Source: Amoebidium appalachense (lineage: Eukaryota > Ichthyosporea). From it: a stretch of 64,000 nucleotides of DNA. Below the pieces are notes generated by a model. That model was given only the letters and a program-made list of their open reading frames with translations. It was not told the DNA's origin and did no database searches. Location of the stretch: assembly GCA_963693365.1 (NCBI GenBank), contig CAVNZM010000009.1, positions 5,766,001-5,830,000 on the forward strand, given 5' to 3'. Positions 1-35,851 of the stretch are shown here, piece by piece; position 1 is the stretch's first letter; the number at the start of each line of letters is the position of its first letter. The translations under genes and the position numbers were made by a program.

Positions 1-335
1 ATGGGGTTAAAGGTGGGGATATGGTGTGAGATTCAATCGAGACTGGGTGAATCTGCGGCTGAAAATGGCTTCCCGGCACCTACCAAACGGTGATCCATGT
101 GCTTTGCTCATGGGCCATCAAAGGAAGGTCATGAGTCGATGGGTGGGTGGGCGGGCAGGTATGTGGTGGGTTGGGCGGAGCTTGAGGGCAGGAATAGGGT
201 TATAATGGTGGTTTGTTTAGGATGAGGCGGGTTAAGGAGAGCAAGTAGGTAGGGATAGGTATGTGTTTGGCGAGTAGTTGTAGGTGACCTGTCTCACTTT
301 TTTTTTCTTTCCTTTCTTTCTTTCTTCTTTTCTTT

Positions 336-370
<35 letters not shown>

Positions 371-457
371 TTTTTATTTTTTATTTTTTTTTTTTTTGTG
401 GGGGGGGGGGGGGGGGGGGGGGGGGTTCGAGGGGGGCTGGGGGGAGGGAGAGGTTAC
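1..457 (-). other. Start of chitin synthase intron 21
   Basis: The donor of exon 21 lies at 457 (GTAACC on the minus strand), and no further chitin-synthase exon is recognisable down to base 1. The stretch holds a T-rich segment, a (CT)n array at about 340-368, then poly-T and a poly-G run of about 24 nt at 402-425. On the sense strand this is poly-C just after the donor. Confidence 0.7.
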
Positions 458-14977
<14,520 letters not shown>

Positions 14978-17307
14978 CCCTGCTAGCTGCCTAAACACTC
15001 AACTTGAAAAAAAAAACGATACCACCGACAGAATAATTCAAGAAGAAAGGCACTTCCTAAAGCTCAGCTCACACCACAACTACTGTCTACAATGAAGCAC
15101 AGACACTTGCAAGATTGTTGCTCGAGTCTGCACTGGTGTGAGGCTGGCAGGGAAGTGTGCTGCAGTAACTTATTGCACGTCCTTTCAACTGTGTGCACGC
15201 TTTTGTGGGACCCCATCATTCGCAACGAGGTGCCATGTGCTCGCACTGGCACGCAGCTGCGGAACCTCCCCATGTTGGTGAGTTGGGTGCTGACGTGCAT
15301 TACATCGTGACAGGCAGACAATGATCCGGGCACGTGTACCATTTGCATGCACATAGCAAATAAAGCTGCCTTGAGGGACAGCTAGCTCTTTATTTTTTCA
15401 AGGGAGCGGAGTCATCAAAGTCTCGCGTGCAGAAAACCGTTAACAATGACCGGGAGGACTTGCCTCTCCTGCCCGGCCCGTACCCCTAGCTAGCTAGAGT
15501 ACGTATGTCACACGTACATCCAGAGCGCTAGCCTACTCGACCAAGCTGAGCAATTCACAACGTTTCAAGTCACGGTTTGCATGCTGTCATGATGTTCGCA
15601 ACAGGACAAACTATCAAGTTAGGCGGGCAAGGTTGGCGCGGATGACGATTGGGCTCTTCGGGTGTGACATTTGGGCTTGAGCCCGCCCTGCAGCTGCAAG
15701 GCTACTCGCCCTGACCAGGGTTCAACCTTTGCGGGTGCAACCTCAGGTTGACCGTGTATGTACAGCACATATGTTCAACAGTTGAGGTCTTTTTTGGACG
15801 GGGGCAGATGTTAATGTCCAGATGTCACACGGCCTCGAACGACAAACACATCCCGAGCAGCTGCAGGTGCAGCTCATATGATATGCATCACACGACGTCG
15901 ACGTGCATGTGCACCACGTGCACGCGTACGTATCATCATGGATAGATGATGTATTTACACACTGAACATGAAAGTGACGTCGACACCTTCAACTCTGCTG
16001 GGCATGCGTGTGCAGAGCGGATTAAAAGCGGTAGCATCTTCATGATGCATATGCATGTGTGTGTGGAAGGCTTGCATCAGACAGCATGCAGTGGTTCACG
16101 CGTACGCGGTCATGCAGGTCATGATCAGACAGCGCCCCAACAAATGCATCGGATCACTGCCTGCCTAGGCTAGTCCCGCAGTGTGTAAACCGCTCACGTA
16201 GGTGACATTGCGACATGTCTAGACAATTTTTTTGACTTGGTACACATGCAGAACTTTCACAGTTATGTAACCCTGTTTGTGGATGCCCGAGAGTGTGTCG
16301 ATGTGTCTGTGTAGCAACTCATGTGCCGCTTCCATTTTCCCGCCAATTCTTGCGGAACCCAATCGGAGTCCAAGATCTGCTTTTCTCGATATACCATTCG
16401 TTGTTTATCACACAACTAGGTTAGCGACGATGCATATGCCCGTGGCATCACTGGCATGATCGAAGATGTGTCGACCTGCCACCGTGCCATTAAAAAAAAA
16501 AAAAACATATCTCACCAGTCATGCGGATGGTCAAAAGAGAGCACTTCAAACCTTTAGTTCTGTAAATGTATTAATTTTCCTATGTACTGCAGCATGCGTG
16601 ATTACGTCTTCTGCTTGGTCTCCTGGTGCCTCTTGCCATTCATTGGCATCGAATCTAGCCAATCAGCATCGTGTTGCCAGGGACAGACATGCCATCGTGC
16701 ACGATACCCGTAAGACTAAACATCGGCCATGGAAAAAACGTGGGAGAACCAGGTCTACTGCTAATAAACATAGTGCTCTGGAGAAAATTATATTGAAAAA
16801 GTGTATTTTGATATGTTGTTTGCTATAATTATGGAGACATTTAATGTTTTTTGGTTGGTAGAGCACTTTAAAGCTTTAGACAGAGACACGTGGCATAAGG
16901 GGATCAAGTCACCAATCACATCGTGGTGGCCATGAGCGAAATTCAAGGGGTTTAAAGAGTGTGAGAATTTCGGGCAAAGGAAAATTCAGGAACTTAGAGT
17001 CTTAGACGGTCACAGTTAGGCTCGACTGTCTAGCTCTATCCCTGCATATTTAAATGTTATTCTTGTTTTATGATATTGTTTATGTTTATTAATAATTTAT
17101 CTATGCATACTACCAGAAACTTCAATACAATGAGCTACTATACATCTCAGTAAGTCCGGTCTGTGTTGACGGAATTTCGGCAGGGCAGGAAATTACACTG
17201 TTTTCGGAAGTAAATATACCGTTAATTTTCAGAAAGTACCAGTAAAGCCTGGGACTTAGTTCCTTGAGTTGGAGGTTTGTGAAGTAAATAAAAAGAAGAG
17301 TGCCCCC

Positions 17308-17341
<34 letters not shown>

Positions 17342-18110
17342 TCTCCCTCTCTCTCTCCCCCCCCTCCCACCCCCCCCCCCCCCCCCCCCCCCCCGCCCAA
17401 AGCTGGAGTCTCCGTTTTTTCTTGGGAAAACCGACTGGAACTTGCAATCACACAAAAAGTTATCTCAATACCGCATTATATCTCATGACCAGTCCATATC
17501 CGGAAAAGGCACATGGAAAATGTCAGGTTTTGTTATCCATTTAATATCGAATTTTGATTGCTTTCTGGGCTTGTTTTGTGCATTCAATCTACAAATCTAC
17601 AAAGTTTCAGAGATATATAGTTCAAATCAACAGATGGCATTATTAGTGGAGATCAGTGCTCGAAAGGAGCAGCCGGCAACATAGTAAATTGCTCTAAAAT
17701 ACAAAGTACACATAATTGTTGGGGATGCTACGACAGGATATTTTATATTATAGCAATTTAAGCACAAGATTATGATATTGCCAATGAATCATACGGGGGT
17801 CCGGGGCCCCCCGCCGCCGGATAGGTATACATTTATCGGATAGATATAGGGAATTAAAAAGGAATTAAATATCTCCGGACAGGAATAAGCTGCGATCCGC
17901 CAGGTGCCAAAATACAGTAATCCTAAAATGTAATTTCTAGCCCTGAATTTCGGGGGGAAAAACGAAAAGACATACCTCCTGCAAATTCGTTGCAGCAAAC
18001 ATGGGAGTTTAGGGAAGCGCATTTTTTTGAGCGCGGGCAGACAACAAAACGCTGGTGTTGCTGGTTGCGTTCTCTCAGTTTCACTTTTTCGTTTCTCTTA
18101 GCAGTTGAGA
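14978..18110. promoter_or_regulatory. Divergent intergenic region, chitin synthase / GME
   Basis: About 3.1 kb between the two oppositely directed start codons. The sequence is mostly complex and balanced in composition. Features seen are an (AG)n array just inside chitin synthase intron 1 (14710-14745), a short A run (16488-16503) and one block of C-runs (17308-17394). I found no supported gene here. ORFs on both strands lack family motifs and do not splice into the neighbours. Promoters of both genes should lie here, but I identify no core promoter element. Confidence 0.55.
17308..17394. repeat. Double poly-C tract
   Basis: Two C runs (about 30 and 24 nt) separated by a CT-rich stretch. 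This is the only long homopolymer block in the chitin synthase/GME divergent spacer. Confidence 0.9.
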
Positions 18111-18303
18111 ATGACTAGCCCACAGGTGCGCGTTCTTGTTGCCGGTGGCGGTGGGTTTATCGGTTCCCACCTTGCTAAGCGCCTTATGGGCGAGGGCCAG
18201 TGGGTGCGCGTGTGCGACTGGAAGAGGAACGAGTACTTCAAGGAGGTGCGTGCTTGCGTGCGTGTGCGTGTGCGTATGTGTTCGTGTGCGTGCTGGGTGT
18301 GCA

Positions 18304-18334
<31 letters not shown>

Positions 18335-18395
18335 TGTGCGTGTATGTGTGTGTGTGTATGCGTGTGCGTGTGCGTGTGTGTGTGTGCGTGTGCGT

Positions 18396-18470
<75 letters not shown>

Positions 18471-20459
18471 TGTGTGTGTTTGACGGGTGCATGCGTGCAT
18501 TTGTGGTGTTTGTTGGTGTGGTTGTGCCTGCCTGTACACTTCAACCTGCACCAATGGTGTTTTGCTGTGTTTTGGAAAAACTTTACCCCTGGCTTCCTGA
18601 ACTATGTTGGTAGTGGAAGTATGCATAAGTGTGTGGAGACAGGGCTGCTAGATCAAAGTTGGAGGACGGACACACAAGAACAATCCCTCGTTTGTTTTTC
18701 ACGCTAGAATGAACCTTCTATAGGCGGAAAGAACACTCTTATGAAGGTTTTGTTAGCCTTCTTGCTAAGTTGGTTGCCCCCCCCCCCCCCCCCCCCCCCA
18801 CCCCACCCCACCCCACCCCCCTCCCCCTCCCCCTCCCTCTCTCCCTTTTTCTCCTCCTCTTTCCCTTCATTCTCCCCCTCGTCTGCGCTTCTAGCCTCCA
18901 CAACACTGTGACTTCTGTTCCGATCTCCCTTTCTTGCTGTCCTTGTAGACCTCCACAGTGAGTTTTTCAGCCAAGCTAGCGTTGCCCTTCTGTGGATGAC
19001 TTTCCCTCCCAAGCATTTGATACCCCCCCCCCCCCCCCCCCCTCCCTTCTCTGGGGCTCTCTCCAGGCAAACCAACACAAACGCTAAAACACATGCACAC
19101 AGAGAGACACGGACACGGACACACACACCTATCCACACACACCTCTCTCCCCCCCCCTCCCCCCCCGCTACCTGCAACCTCCTCCCCCTTCCTGGCTATC
19201 TCCTCCTCTACGACCACCCTCTCTTACCCATACCCCTGGCCTCCTATTCCCCAACCTCCCCCCCCCCCCCCCCCCCCCCTCCCCTCCCTCTCCAGCCCCA
19301 CCCCCACCCCACCCCAACTCCACCCCCCACCCCACCGCACCCTTCCCCATTGGGCTTATCAGCTGATAGCTGATCGATCTGTTGAGCCGAATCTCACACC
19401 CTCTTCCCCTAAACAGAATGAGTTCTGCAACGAGTTCGTTCTCGGTGACCTGCGCGACTTTGCCGTGTGCAAGGAGGTGACCAAGGACATCGATGTTGTC
19501 TACAACCTCGCCGCAGACATGGGCGGCATGGGTTTCATCCAGTCCAACCACTCGCTCATTCTCTACAACAACACCATGATCTCCTTCAACGTCCTCGAGG
19601 CCGCCCGCATCAATGGCGTCAAGAAAGTTTTCTACGCATCTTCTGCCTGCATCTACCCCGAGCACATCCAGGATGACCCCAAGAACCCCGGTCTGAAGGA
19701 GAGCGACGCCTGGCCCGCCAACCCCCAGGACGCCTACGGTCTTGAGAAGCTCATGTCTGAAGAGCTTCACAAGCACTATGCAAAGGACTTTGGCATGCAG
19801 ACGCGCATTGCCCGCTTCCACAACATCTACGGTCCCCAGGGCACGTGGAAGGGCGGCCGGGAGAAGGCCCCCGCTGCCTTCTGCCGCAAGACGCTTGCCA
19901 ACGATGAGGTGTTTGAGATGTGGGGCGATGGCCTGCAGACCCGCTCCTTTTTGTTCATTGATGACTGTGTGGAGGGTATCATCCGCCTGACTGCATCGGA
20001 CTGGACGGAGCCCATGAACATTGGCTCTGAGGAGATGGTGTCCATGAACCAGCTTGCTGAGCTTGCGTTCTCGTTCGAGAATAAGAACCTCACGGTACGT
20101 GGGCGTGGGTGGCTGTGGGTGGGTGGGTGGGGCGGGGGGGAGGGGGGGGGGGGTGAGGAGGAGGGGGGCGGGGGGCAGAGAGAATGGGTGTGTCAGGGAG
20201 CAGGGGAAGGTGGAGGAGAGTGAGATAAATGGTGTGTGTGTGTTGGGGGGGGGGGGGGGGAGGAGGGTATGCACGTGGTCTTGAAGTGAGGAAGGGCAGC
20301 AAGCGGTGCATGGGGTTCATACGAGGGGAGGAAGGTTGTGTATGTATGTGTGCGGTGGTGGTGTGGTGTTTGTGGTGGAGGGGGGAGGGGGGGGCAGAGC
20401 GGGGAGGGGAGGGATCGGGTGGGGGGGAGGCAACAACGGTGGCATCAGAAACCTTGCAT

Positions 20460-20521
<62 letters not shown>

Positions 20522-21140
20522 GGCGTATGAAGGAGTGTTGGGGGTGGGGGAAAGGGGGTTGAACTACAGAGAAAGTTGTACTTTTTGGGGGGGGGGAGGA
20601 GGAAACTCCAGAAGGAATTAGAGGATTATGACAGGAGCTTGTCCCCGAAACGTTCCCTCCTCCCTCCCTTCCCCCCCCCCTTCTAAAGACCATCACACAC
20701 ACTCCCATAACCAACCTCGCCCACCTGCCTATGGAATGCAGTTTTAACAGCCCGTCCTTTTCCCTTTTTTTCCTACACACACACACACACACCTAGAACC
20801 GTCCCCCCCCCCCCCCCCCCCGCCCGCCCGCCCGCTCTGCAACATGCACACACACACGCACGTACATACCCTTGCACACACACACACACCTCCCCACATA
20901 CACGTACAGATCAAGCACATTCCGGGCCCCGAGGGTGTGCGTGGGCGCAACAGCAACAACGACCTTGTGCGCAAGGTGCTTAACTGGGACTACACCGTGC
21001 CCCTTAAGGAGGGCATGCGCCGCACCTATTTCTGGATTAAGGGCCAGATCGAGGCAGAACGCGCAGCTGGAATCAACAACGACTACCGTACATCCTCTGT
21101 CGTGCAGTGCCAGGCACCCCAGCACAACGCCAAGGAGTAA
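18111..21140 (+). CDS. GME: GDP-mannose 3,5-epimerase, 3 exons
   Basis: Converts GDP-D-mannose to GDP-L-galactose, and to GDP-L-gulose as a side product. It is the entry step of the plant/algal ascorbate route and supplies L-galactose for walls; it acts in the cytosol. Exons 18111-18245, 19417-20094 and 20910-21140, all joined in phase 0, give 347 residues (plant enzymes are about 375). It is an extended short-chain dehydrogenase. The Rossmann NAD loop AGGGGFIG is at about 11-18. The active site has Cys123 in SSACIYPE, Tyr152/Lys156 in YGLEK and Lys195 in WKGGREK, matching Arabidopsis C145, Y174, K178 and K217. [15 protein letters not shown] and the C-terminal [12 protein letters not shown] are also typical. 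Splice sites are GTGCGT/AACAG and GTACGT/TACAG. Intron 1 is dominated by GT repeats and C-runs; intron 2 has G-runs early and C-runs late. The enzyme appears intact. Confidence 0.97.
18400..18480. repeat. (TG)n microsatellite in GME intron 1
   Basis: About 35-40 TG units with few interruptions, downstream of a degenerate TG/CG-rich stretch that begins right after the donor at 18246. Confidence 0.95.
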
Positions 21141-21532
21141 AACTTTAACGGTGTGATGCGATTGGATAAAATGGAGATAGGGCCTTGCGCAGTGTGTGTC
21201 CGCTTATAAGCGTACCATATAAAGCCCGCAATTTGGGTTCGTAATTTGGCTAAATGGGGGTTGGTAATTGGCTACTATGCTAATGTATGTGTGTGGGTGG
21301 GTGACGTACTTGGTCTGTGGCCGGCACAGTTGATAGGCACATAGCCCGACTTTCCCGGCCATTGTACATAACAAAGTAAATGTAATACCCCGGCTGACCC
21401 CGGGGATTGGCTGCATGATTGCAGAATCATTGCAGCCTCAAAAGTCACGGTGGCTTCTGCTGACACTGAAATTGCCCCCCCCCCCCCCCCTTTCCCCTCC
21501 GGGTCTAAAAAACTATTGTGGATAACTTGCCA

Positions 21533-21656
21533 TGGGGACCCCTGAGGATGGGCTTTGCCTGTTGTGCTTACTCTTTGTATGTGCTTTTTGCTTGTTGTTG
21601 CCCGTCGTGTGTAATTCTGAGCCTGTGACGCAGTTTAACCCCCCCCCCCCCCCCCA
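21533..21656 (+). repeat. Dispersed repeat, copy 1 (plus), with poly-C end
   Basis: Shares the core CTGAGGATGGGCT, then TACTCTTTGTATG and a final CGCAGTTTAACCCC run, with copies at 38030-38170 and 39499-39688 (plus) and 10266-10443, 28107-28275, 41356-41480 and 57035-57195 (minus). No coding capacity is visible. Confidence 0.75.
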
Positions 21657-22063
21657 AACAGACACACACACTGGCAATCAACCTAACCACACACACACAC
21701 ACACAGACACACACCTCCACACACATGGAACCCATTCAACCACACACACACATACACACGAAAATCTAATATTCGTTCGATTACGCGTGTCGTATGGGAC
21801 GGGGCGCAAGCCCTCGTCCTGGCTATGTAGGCTAGTGCCCTTATATAAGCAAGCACTAGATTGACAAGTATATAGGGGTTTACGCTGTTTACTCGAGGCA
21901 AAGAGAGACCAGTTTCAGGTATGGGGGGGGTTTTTGCTCGGAATATCCCCTCAGCGGTATATCATGATCAAGTACATAGATGTCGGGTGATGATTATATA
22001 TCAGGCTTTACTTTCTCTACGAGGCACCATAAAGACTAAGAAAACCAATTAGTTGGGTTCCCC

Positions 22064-22098
<35 letters not shown>

Positions 22099-22126
22099 CG
22101 GGCTCCCCTGGGACACTCGGTATCAA

Positions 22127-22127
22127 A

Positions 22128-22180
<53 letters not shown>

Positions 22181-22225
22181 AGAATTTTGTAATGATCTGT
22201 TTCTCAAGCCAATCAATACATCTAG

Positions 22226-22263
<38 letters not shown>

Positions 22264-22306
22264 TAGAATTTTGTAATGATCTGTTTCTCAAGCCTGAATA
22301 CATCTA
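22127..22306 (+). repeat. Two-copy duplication of a (GT)n-tailed unit
   Basis: Each copy is a (GT)n array followed by GCTAGAATTTTGTAATGATC and then a segment ending AATACATCTA. Copy 1 spans about 22127-22228 and copy 2 about 22229-22306. A small indel near the end separates them. A poly-T run precedes the pair. Confidence 0.9.
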
Positions 22307-22849
22307 ATAAACAGGTCATAGTTACGTGTGTTTAGTATAAACTCAAGGATGATGTAATTTTCAGGTAGGCTATCTTTCTGGGTGTCTGTTGTGAATGTGT
22401 CGTGTGTGTGTTGCGGTATTATGTGGTCTATCAAACATTTGGCGATACATGATCGTTTAAACTGGTGTGTGTGTGTGTTGTTTAGGCATGTAAATGATGC
22501 CACCTTATACTTATTAGATCTCCACTGCCAGCACGTGTACAGTAAAAGTGTGGTAAGTGATCAATAATACCATCAGCTAGAGAAAGACCAGTTCTACAGG
22601 AAGGTAATATGTATTTAAGTGTTATACATTTGCGAGTGCCATATTTGGCAATATGGTTAAGGCGGTCATTATATATAAAACGAGACATAAGGCTTAGTTT
22701 TTCAAGGTGTCTGCTTTCATCGGGTCTAGTGTCGTGTGGTATCTTTTTCCATTTGTTATATTGTGTAATTATTTTGTGATTATGTACATATCTAATAAGT
22801 AAGTGCCAGTCCAAAGTCACACTCACACTTTTGCGGGGTTTATTTGTAT

Positions 22850-24245
22850 TTGTGCCCGGGGAAGAAGGAGAGAGGGGGGGAAGGAAAGAGGGGAGAGGTG
22901 GGGAGGGGACAGGTCGGATAGAGAAGAGAGGGTGGGAGGGCAGATGATTCTTTAAGCGGCTTATGTGCTTATTGAATTTCAGCGCGAGATGTGATAATCT
23001 AGCAGCTATTGGGACCAGACCATATATCGAGAGCGTTACAGGCCCAGGTTTACAACAGTTGTTAGATAGAAAGGAGGCAACTTCTACTTAAGGAAATTTG
23101 CCAAGGGTTTAAGCGCTCTAGTTCTCTCTTTCTTGATCCAAGCGGCGAGAAAGGAGGGAAGACAAAAGTGCGAATAAATGCAAGTCTAATAGAAGGATGG
23201 AGGGGGGTGTCTTTAAAAATATTAGCCGAGAAGAAAGCTAACCGCTTACGAGCCAGCTCTACCCTCCTTTCAACCATATGGGAAAACATAACACCAACAG
23301 AATTGACCGGAACACCAAGATATTTGTATTCTGGAACGATAGGTACAGGTTTAGATGATAATGTAAATGTGTGTAAATTGTTAGCTATATCAGGTACAAG
23401 AACACTGTCATTTGTCTATGTTAAGGATCATAAGGTTTGCCTTGCCACCACTCTGACACTATATCGAACAATCTTTGCAGACGTCTAGGGGTACGGGCAA
23501 GGAGGGACAGATCATCAGCATAGAGAAGTGCAGGCGGAAAGTTATTAATAGGGTCATCATTTTCGGCATAAATCTTGACAGCCAAACCATCTATAAAAAG
23601 GTTAAACAAAAAGGGGCTGAGCAATGAACCCTGCAAGAGACCTCTAGTACGAGAAAAACCATATGAAAGGTGCCCATTAACCACAGCTCTACCATAGGTT
23701 TGAGACAAGAATGCTAACAAAACACCAATGCAGTGTGGTACACCCCGTGCAGCAAGCTTTTCCCATAGGAGACCAGGGGAGACAGAATCGTAAGCAGTTT
23801 TCCAATCAATAAAACCAACATATCGTGCACCAACTTGCATAGAATCGTGCAATGCCATTATTTGAACATAACATGAATTGTTTTTACGAAAAGCGGATTG
23901 GCATGGGTGTATGTGAAGAATAGATTGAAACCTAGGGTGATGTGCAAATAACCTAAGTAAGCAGGCTTCAAAGAATCTACGAACAACCTGGGTTAGTGTG
24001 ATGATGGGACGAAAGTCCACATTTAACACACCAAGAAAAGAGAGAGCTTAACATAACAGCAAGATCAGGTTTGATAGCACGATCACTTTCCTTCTGTGGG
24101 TAGGGGGAAACGAGGATTTTAAGAAACCCAGCAGGAAGTCCATCAGGCCCACAAGGTTTACTAGAGCTATAACTAGATATCACAGACCATACGGTATCGG
24201 GACTAAAAACTTGGGTGCGTGGATGTGCCGACCAATGTAGAGTTG
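22850..24245 (-). pseudogene. Decayed non-LTR retrotransposon reverse transcriptase
   Basis: Read on the minus strand from 24245. An opening segment has SSKPCGPDGLPAGFLKIL. After a frame change near 24030 come DFRPIITLTQVVRRFFEACL, QSAFRKNNSC, GFIDWKTAYDSVSPGLLWEK, then GLLQGSLLSPFLFNLFIDGL and the catalytic LLYADDLSLLAR (about 23545-23580). A second frame change near 23421 precedes KYLGVPVNSVGVMF and a thumb-like region to about 23062, with weaker traces to 22850. These are the ordered core motifs of a LINE-type RT with the intact YADD box. The frame breaks, the missing residues before the DFRP motif and the absence of endonuclease or RNase H mark it as dead and 5'-truncated. It lies in the convergent gap between GME and the TRF4-like gene. 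I see no poly-A tail or target duplication. Confidence 0.9.
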
Positions 24246-25157
24246 AATTTGTGGTGGTTTTTAAAATATATAGCTTTCACAGTTAGTTAGCAACTTGTAC
24301 TCAGCTGTGTCACGCGGCCTGTGCCGACATGTATGTGCACGCGTGTGTTTGTGTCATTGAGTGAGGCACATGTGCGCGATACATATATGTGGCAGCGCAC
24401 AAATGTGCAATGTGGCAACGCATTAACTGTTCAGTGAATGACAACTGGGGTGTACGTTGTAGTAGTGGCGAAGGATATTAAGCAGCCAACCAATGTGCGA
24501 TACTTTAACTACGGCCCAGAATGGTGTGTGAACGTGTTGCCTGAACACGTGTATACAGGCCAGTGTGTTATGTACAAGTGTGTAACAAGTGTGTACGCAC
24601 GTGCACACCCATGGCCATGCAATTCCCCCCAATTCCTTCTAATTCACAAAAACAGACAGCAGTTGCTCTTTATCCAGACTTAAATTTTATTGGTATCATA
24701 CGATTGGTCCTTCGTGCATCGAATTGCTGCTCACAGAGCAACCACGCGCGCGCACAAGCAAGCCTTCAACAAAATCACTGAAACACCCAAATCACACTAC
24801 ATAAAACCCCATACGCACGTGCGTTGACCTCCAGATGAAGCGAATATGCAATATGGAGACAATAACTCGGCTGCAGACACAATGGCAACCTTTCGACTGG
24901 CATACGCTAAGTACAGGTTATGATTATGAGTCTAAATTACACACGGAGTGGGCATTCAGCAGTGCATTTGTCATGATGCACACTCACATTAACCTGTCTT
25001 TAATAATCATACATGCACTAACTTTGTACACCGGTTATAGGGTGGAGAGGGGGGGGGAGAGGAGGAGGAGGAGGAGGAGGAGGAGGAGGAGGAGGAGGAG
25101 GAGGGGGGGGGGGGGCATGATGATGGAAGATTCCGTGGTGCCGTGATACCGTATCGT
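24246..25157. other. Spacer 3' of the TRF4-like gene
   Basis: No gene recognised. The sequence is ordinary in composition up to 25050, where a (GGA)n array of about 14 units (25059-25103) runs into poly-G just beyond the probable 3' end of the minus-strand gene. Confidence 0.5.
25059..25114. repeat. (GGA)n trinucleotide array plus poly-G
   Basis: About 14 GGA units followed by a short G run. It lies just downstream of the candidate last exon of the TRF4-like gene. Confidence 0.9.
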
Positions 25158-33800
<8,643 letters not shown>

Positions 33801-34380
33801 CTTTGCTCCTTTCTGACCTATATCCCCGTACTGTACCAAATGCTTTTCTTTAGCTCGTCCGGAACGTCGCACGAATGTTTATACCGAGGTGTCCCGCTCG
33901 CCTGCAGTGTCTAACTTCTGGGGGGAAACTAGTTGTAAGCTAACCCGCATCTGTCCGCATGCACTTGTGGCTTTTAGTTTTATACCCCCCGTTATCGCAA
34001 ATAGATCTGACCGATCTGACCCTGATAAACTGCCATAAGCGATTGAACCCAGGTGTACGCATTACGTCATGATTTGCAGAAGGCACGAGGCCCAGTTAAG
34101 ACCGTATTTGTGACGTCATGCACGAAATATAGCAGGACTGTCTTACGCAAGCCCCCTGGTAACAGATCATGGGCCAACGAAAGGGCCAACGCGAACACTT
34201 CGAAGCAAGTTTTCCACCCTTTTTGGTAAAGTTACGTTTCTGTGGGCACGCGTTTACCAAAAGAAAAGAGAGTAACGCTTCTGTTGAGAGTTTACAATAC
34301 AACAGTCTTGCTTTTAATTGCCCTGGAGAGACAGAGATATAGTAGAAGGACCGGTGCTTGTACGGGAAGGAAGCGAAAGA
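33801..34380. promoter_or_regulatory. Divergent promoter, TRF4-like / Tho1-MOS11-like
   Basis: 580 bp between the two start codons, free of homopolymers and microsatellites. It contains a perfect palindromic CRE/bZIP-type octamer TGACGTCA at 34112-34119 and a second partial site (TACGTCAT, 34064-34071). Position and motif suggest a shared bidirectional promoter for two nuclear RNA-handling genes; no TATA element is recognised. Confidence 0.6.
34112..34119. promoter_or_regulatory. CRE-like octamer TGACGTCA
   Basis: Perfect palindrome roughly midway in the divergent spacer between the TRF4-like and Tho1/MOS11-like genes. CRE sites are bound by bZIP factors in animals, fungi and plants. Function here is inferred from motif and position only. 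Confidence 0.45.
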
Positions 34381-35801
34381 ATGGCCCCTGCTAAGGTAAG
34401 AGTCCATTCGTTCTGGTTGTGCTTCTGCAATGAACAGATAAGCTTGCCTTTGTTTGCCAGAAACGAAATCGTTTGTGTTAGGATACGTGGTATTGCTGCT
34501 GCGATGTTTGGAAGATTTTGTGGCGCGGCCGGCTTGTTTTGTTATAATTCCGAACTGTTCGCTTGGTTTAACTGTGTTTCTTTCCGCGTCGTGTTAGCTC
34601 AAGGCCCTTTCCCATCCCCCTTCTCCCCGCCCCCTTCCGGCACTCATAACACCCCTGTATACCACACTGCTACAGCGTGCTTCTGTTTTTTTCTAGTTGA
34701 ACTCGTTTTGTCTCTTCTCCCCTCCCTACACTTCGCTTTTGGGGAGGTACTGTGCACCCCCCCCCCCCCCCCCCACCGCCCCTAACACCCCCTTCTAGGC
34801 TCTAACCTTTCGCACACACAAAAACCACCTACACTTCTCCTCCTTTGGTACCTTTGTTTTCTTGGTTCCATGCACCTTCCTGCTTCTCTGCTTCTCGCCT
34901 TTCCTTTCCTCTGCATCCCTTCCTTTGCCCCTTCCCCCCTCCTCCCATGCCTCAGCCCCTCCTCCTCCCCCCTCAAAACCACCACCGCACCTACCTAACC
35001 ATCCACCCACACCCCCTACCCTCCCGCCCTCGTCCCTTCCCCTTTTCCCTTTCTCCCTTCACTTTGCCACTCCGATTTTCTTCTTCAGTCCCCCCCCCCC
35101 CTCCCCCCCCCCACCCACCCACCCACCCCCACCCCCACCCCCGCCCCCCTCCTCCCCTGGTCCCCTCATTCTCTGACTCCTCCCCCCCTCCCCCCCCCCC
35201 CCCCCCCCCCCCCCCCGCCCCCTCCTTTTCCCCTGGCCTTGTCTGCAGGTTCTTTCGGAGGAGGATAAGGCCAAGATTGCAAAGCGTGCCGAGCGCTTTG
35301 GTGGTCCGGCCAAGAGCTCGGATGATGATACGAAAAAGGCCTCCAGGGTTGCACGGTTTGGGCTGCCCGACAAGAGTGATGACGAGGCAAAGAAGGCGGC
35401 ACGGGCAAACAGGTTCGGTGTGGTGGCAAGGTGGGTGCCTGTGTAAAATGATGTTCATGTAGAATCCTTTACTTCTTTCTAAGGGGTTTGTTAGTATGCC
35501 CGCGAATATGTATCTGGACGGACATGCATTGTGCAGGTGCAGGTGTATAGACATATGCATTCACGTGTGCAGCTGGTTCAGTCTGGAGTGGTCTATAGAC
35601 TGGGTGGGCGATGTTCGGGACCGCAGGGGATCGGGGGGAAGGAGGGGGAGAGGGGGGGGGGAAGGATAGGAATGGGTCAGTATCGAAAGGAGGAGGTGGT
35701 GGTGATGAATGCGAGAGAGCCCGAGGCTGTTTTCAAAGCAAGTTAGAAAATGAGAGCAATCAGGGGGGGGGGGCTGCGATCGAATGGAAGGTGGTGGTGG
35801 T

Positions 35802-35851
<50 letters not shown>

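Larger units (their letters stand above)
21141..22849. other. Convergent spacer after GME
   Basis: No gene is supported. The spacer contains a plus-orientation copy of the poly-C-tailed dispersed repeat (21533-21656), short (AC)n stretches (21663-21755), a poly-T of about 33 nt (22066-22098) and a duplicated GT-array unit (22127-22306). Beyond about 22300 the sequence is AT-rich and unremarkable. Confidence 0.6.

Noticed and set aside
20090-20274. Continuation of the GME reading frame past 20094
   Set aside because: The text becomes Gly/Trp/Glu low complexity after a consensus GTACGT donor, and exon 3 at 20910 restores the conserved C-terminus.
19168-20274. A 368-codon minus-strand open frame opposite GME exon 2
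   Set aside because: It is the antisense shadow of a strongly conserved exon and has no recognisable domain.
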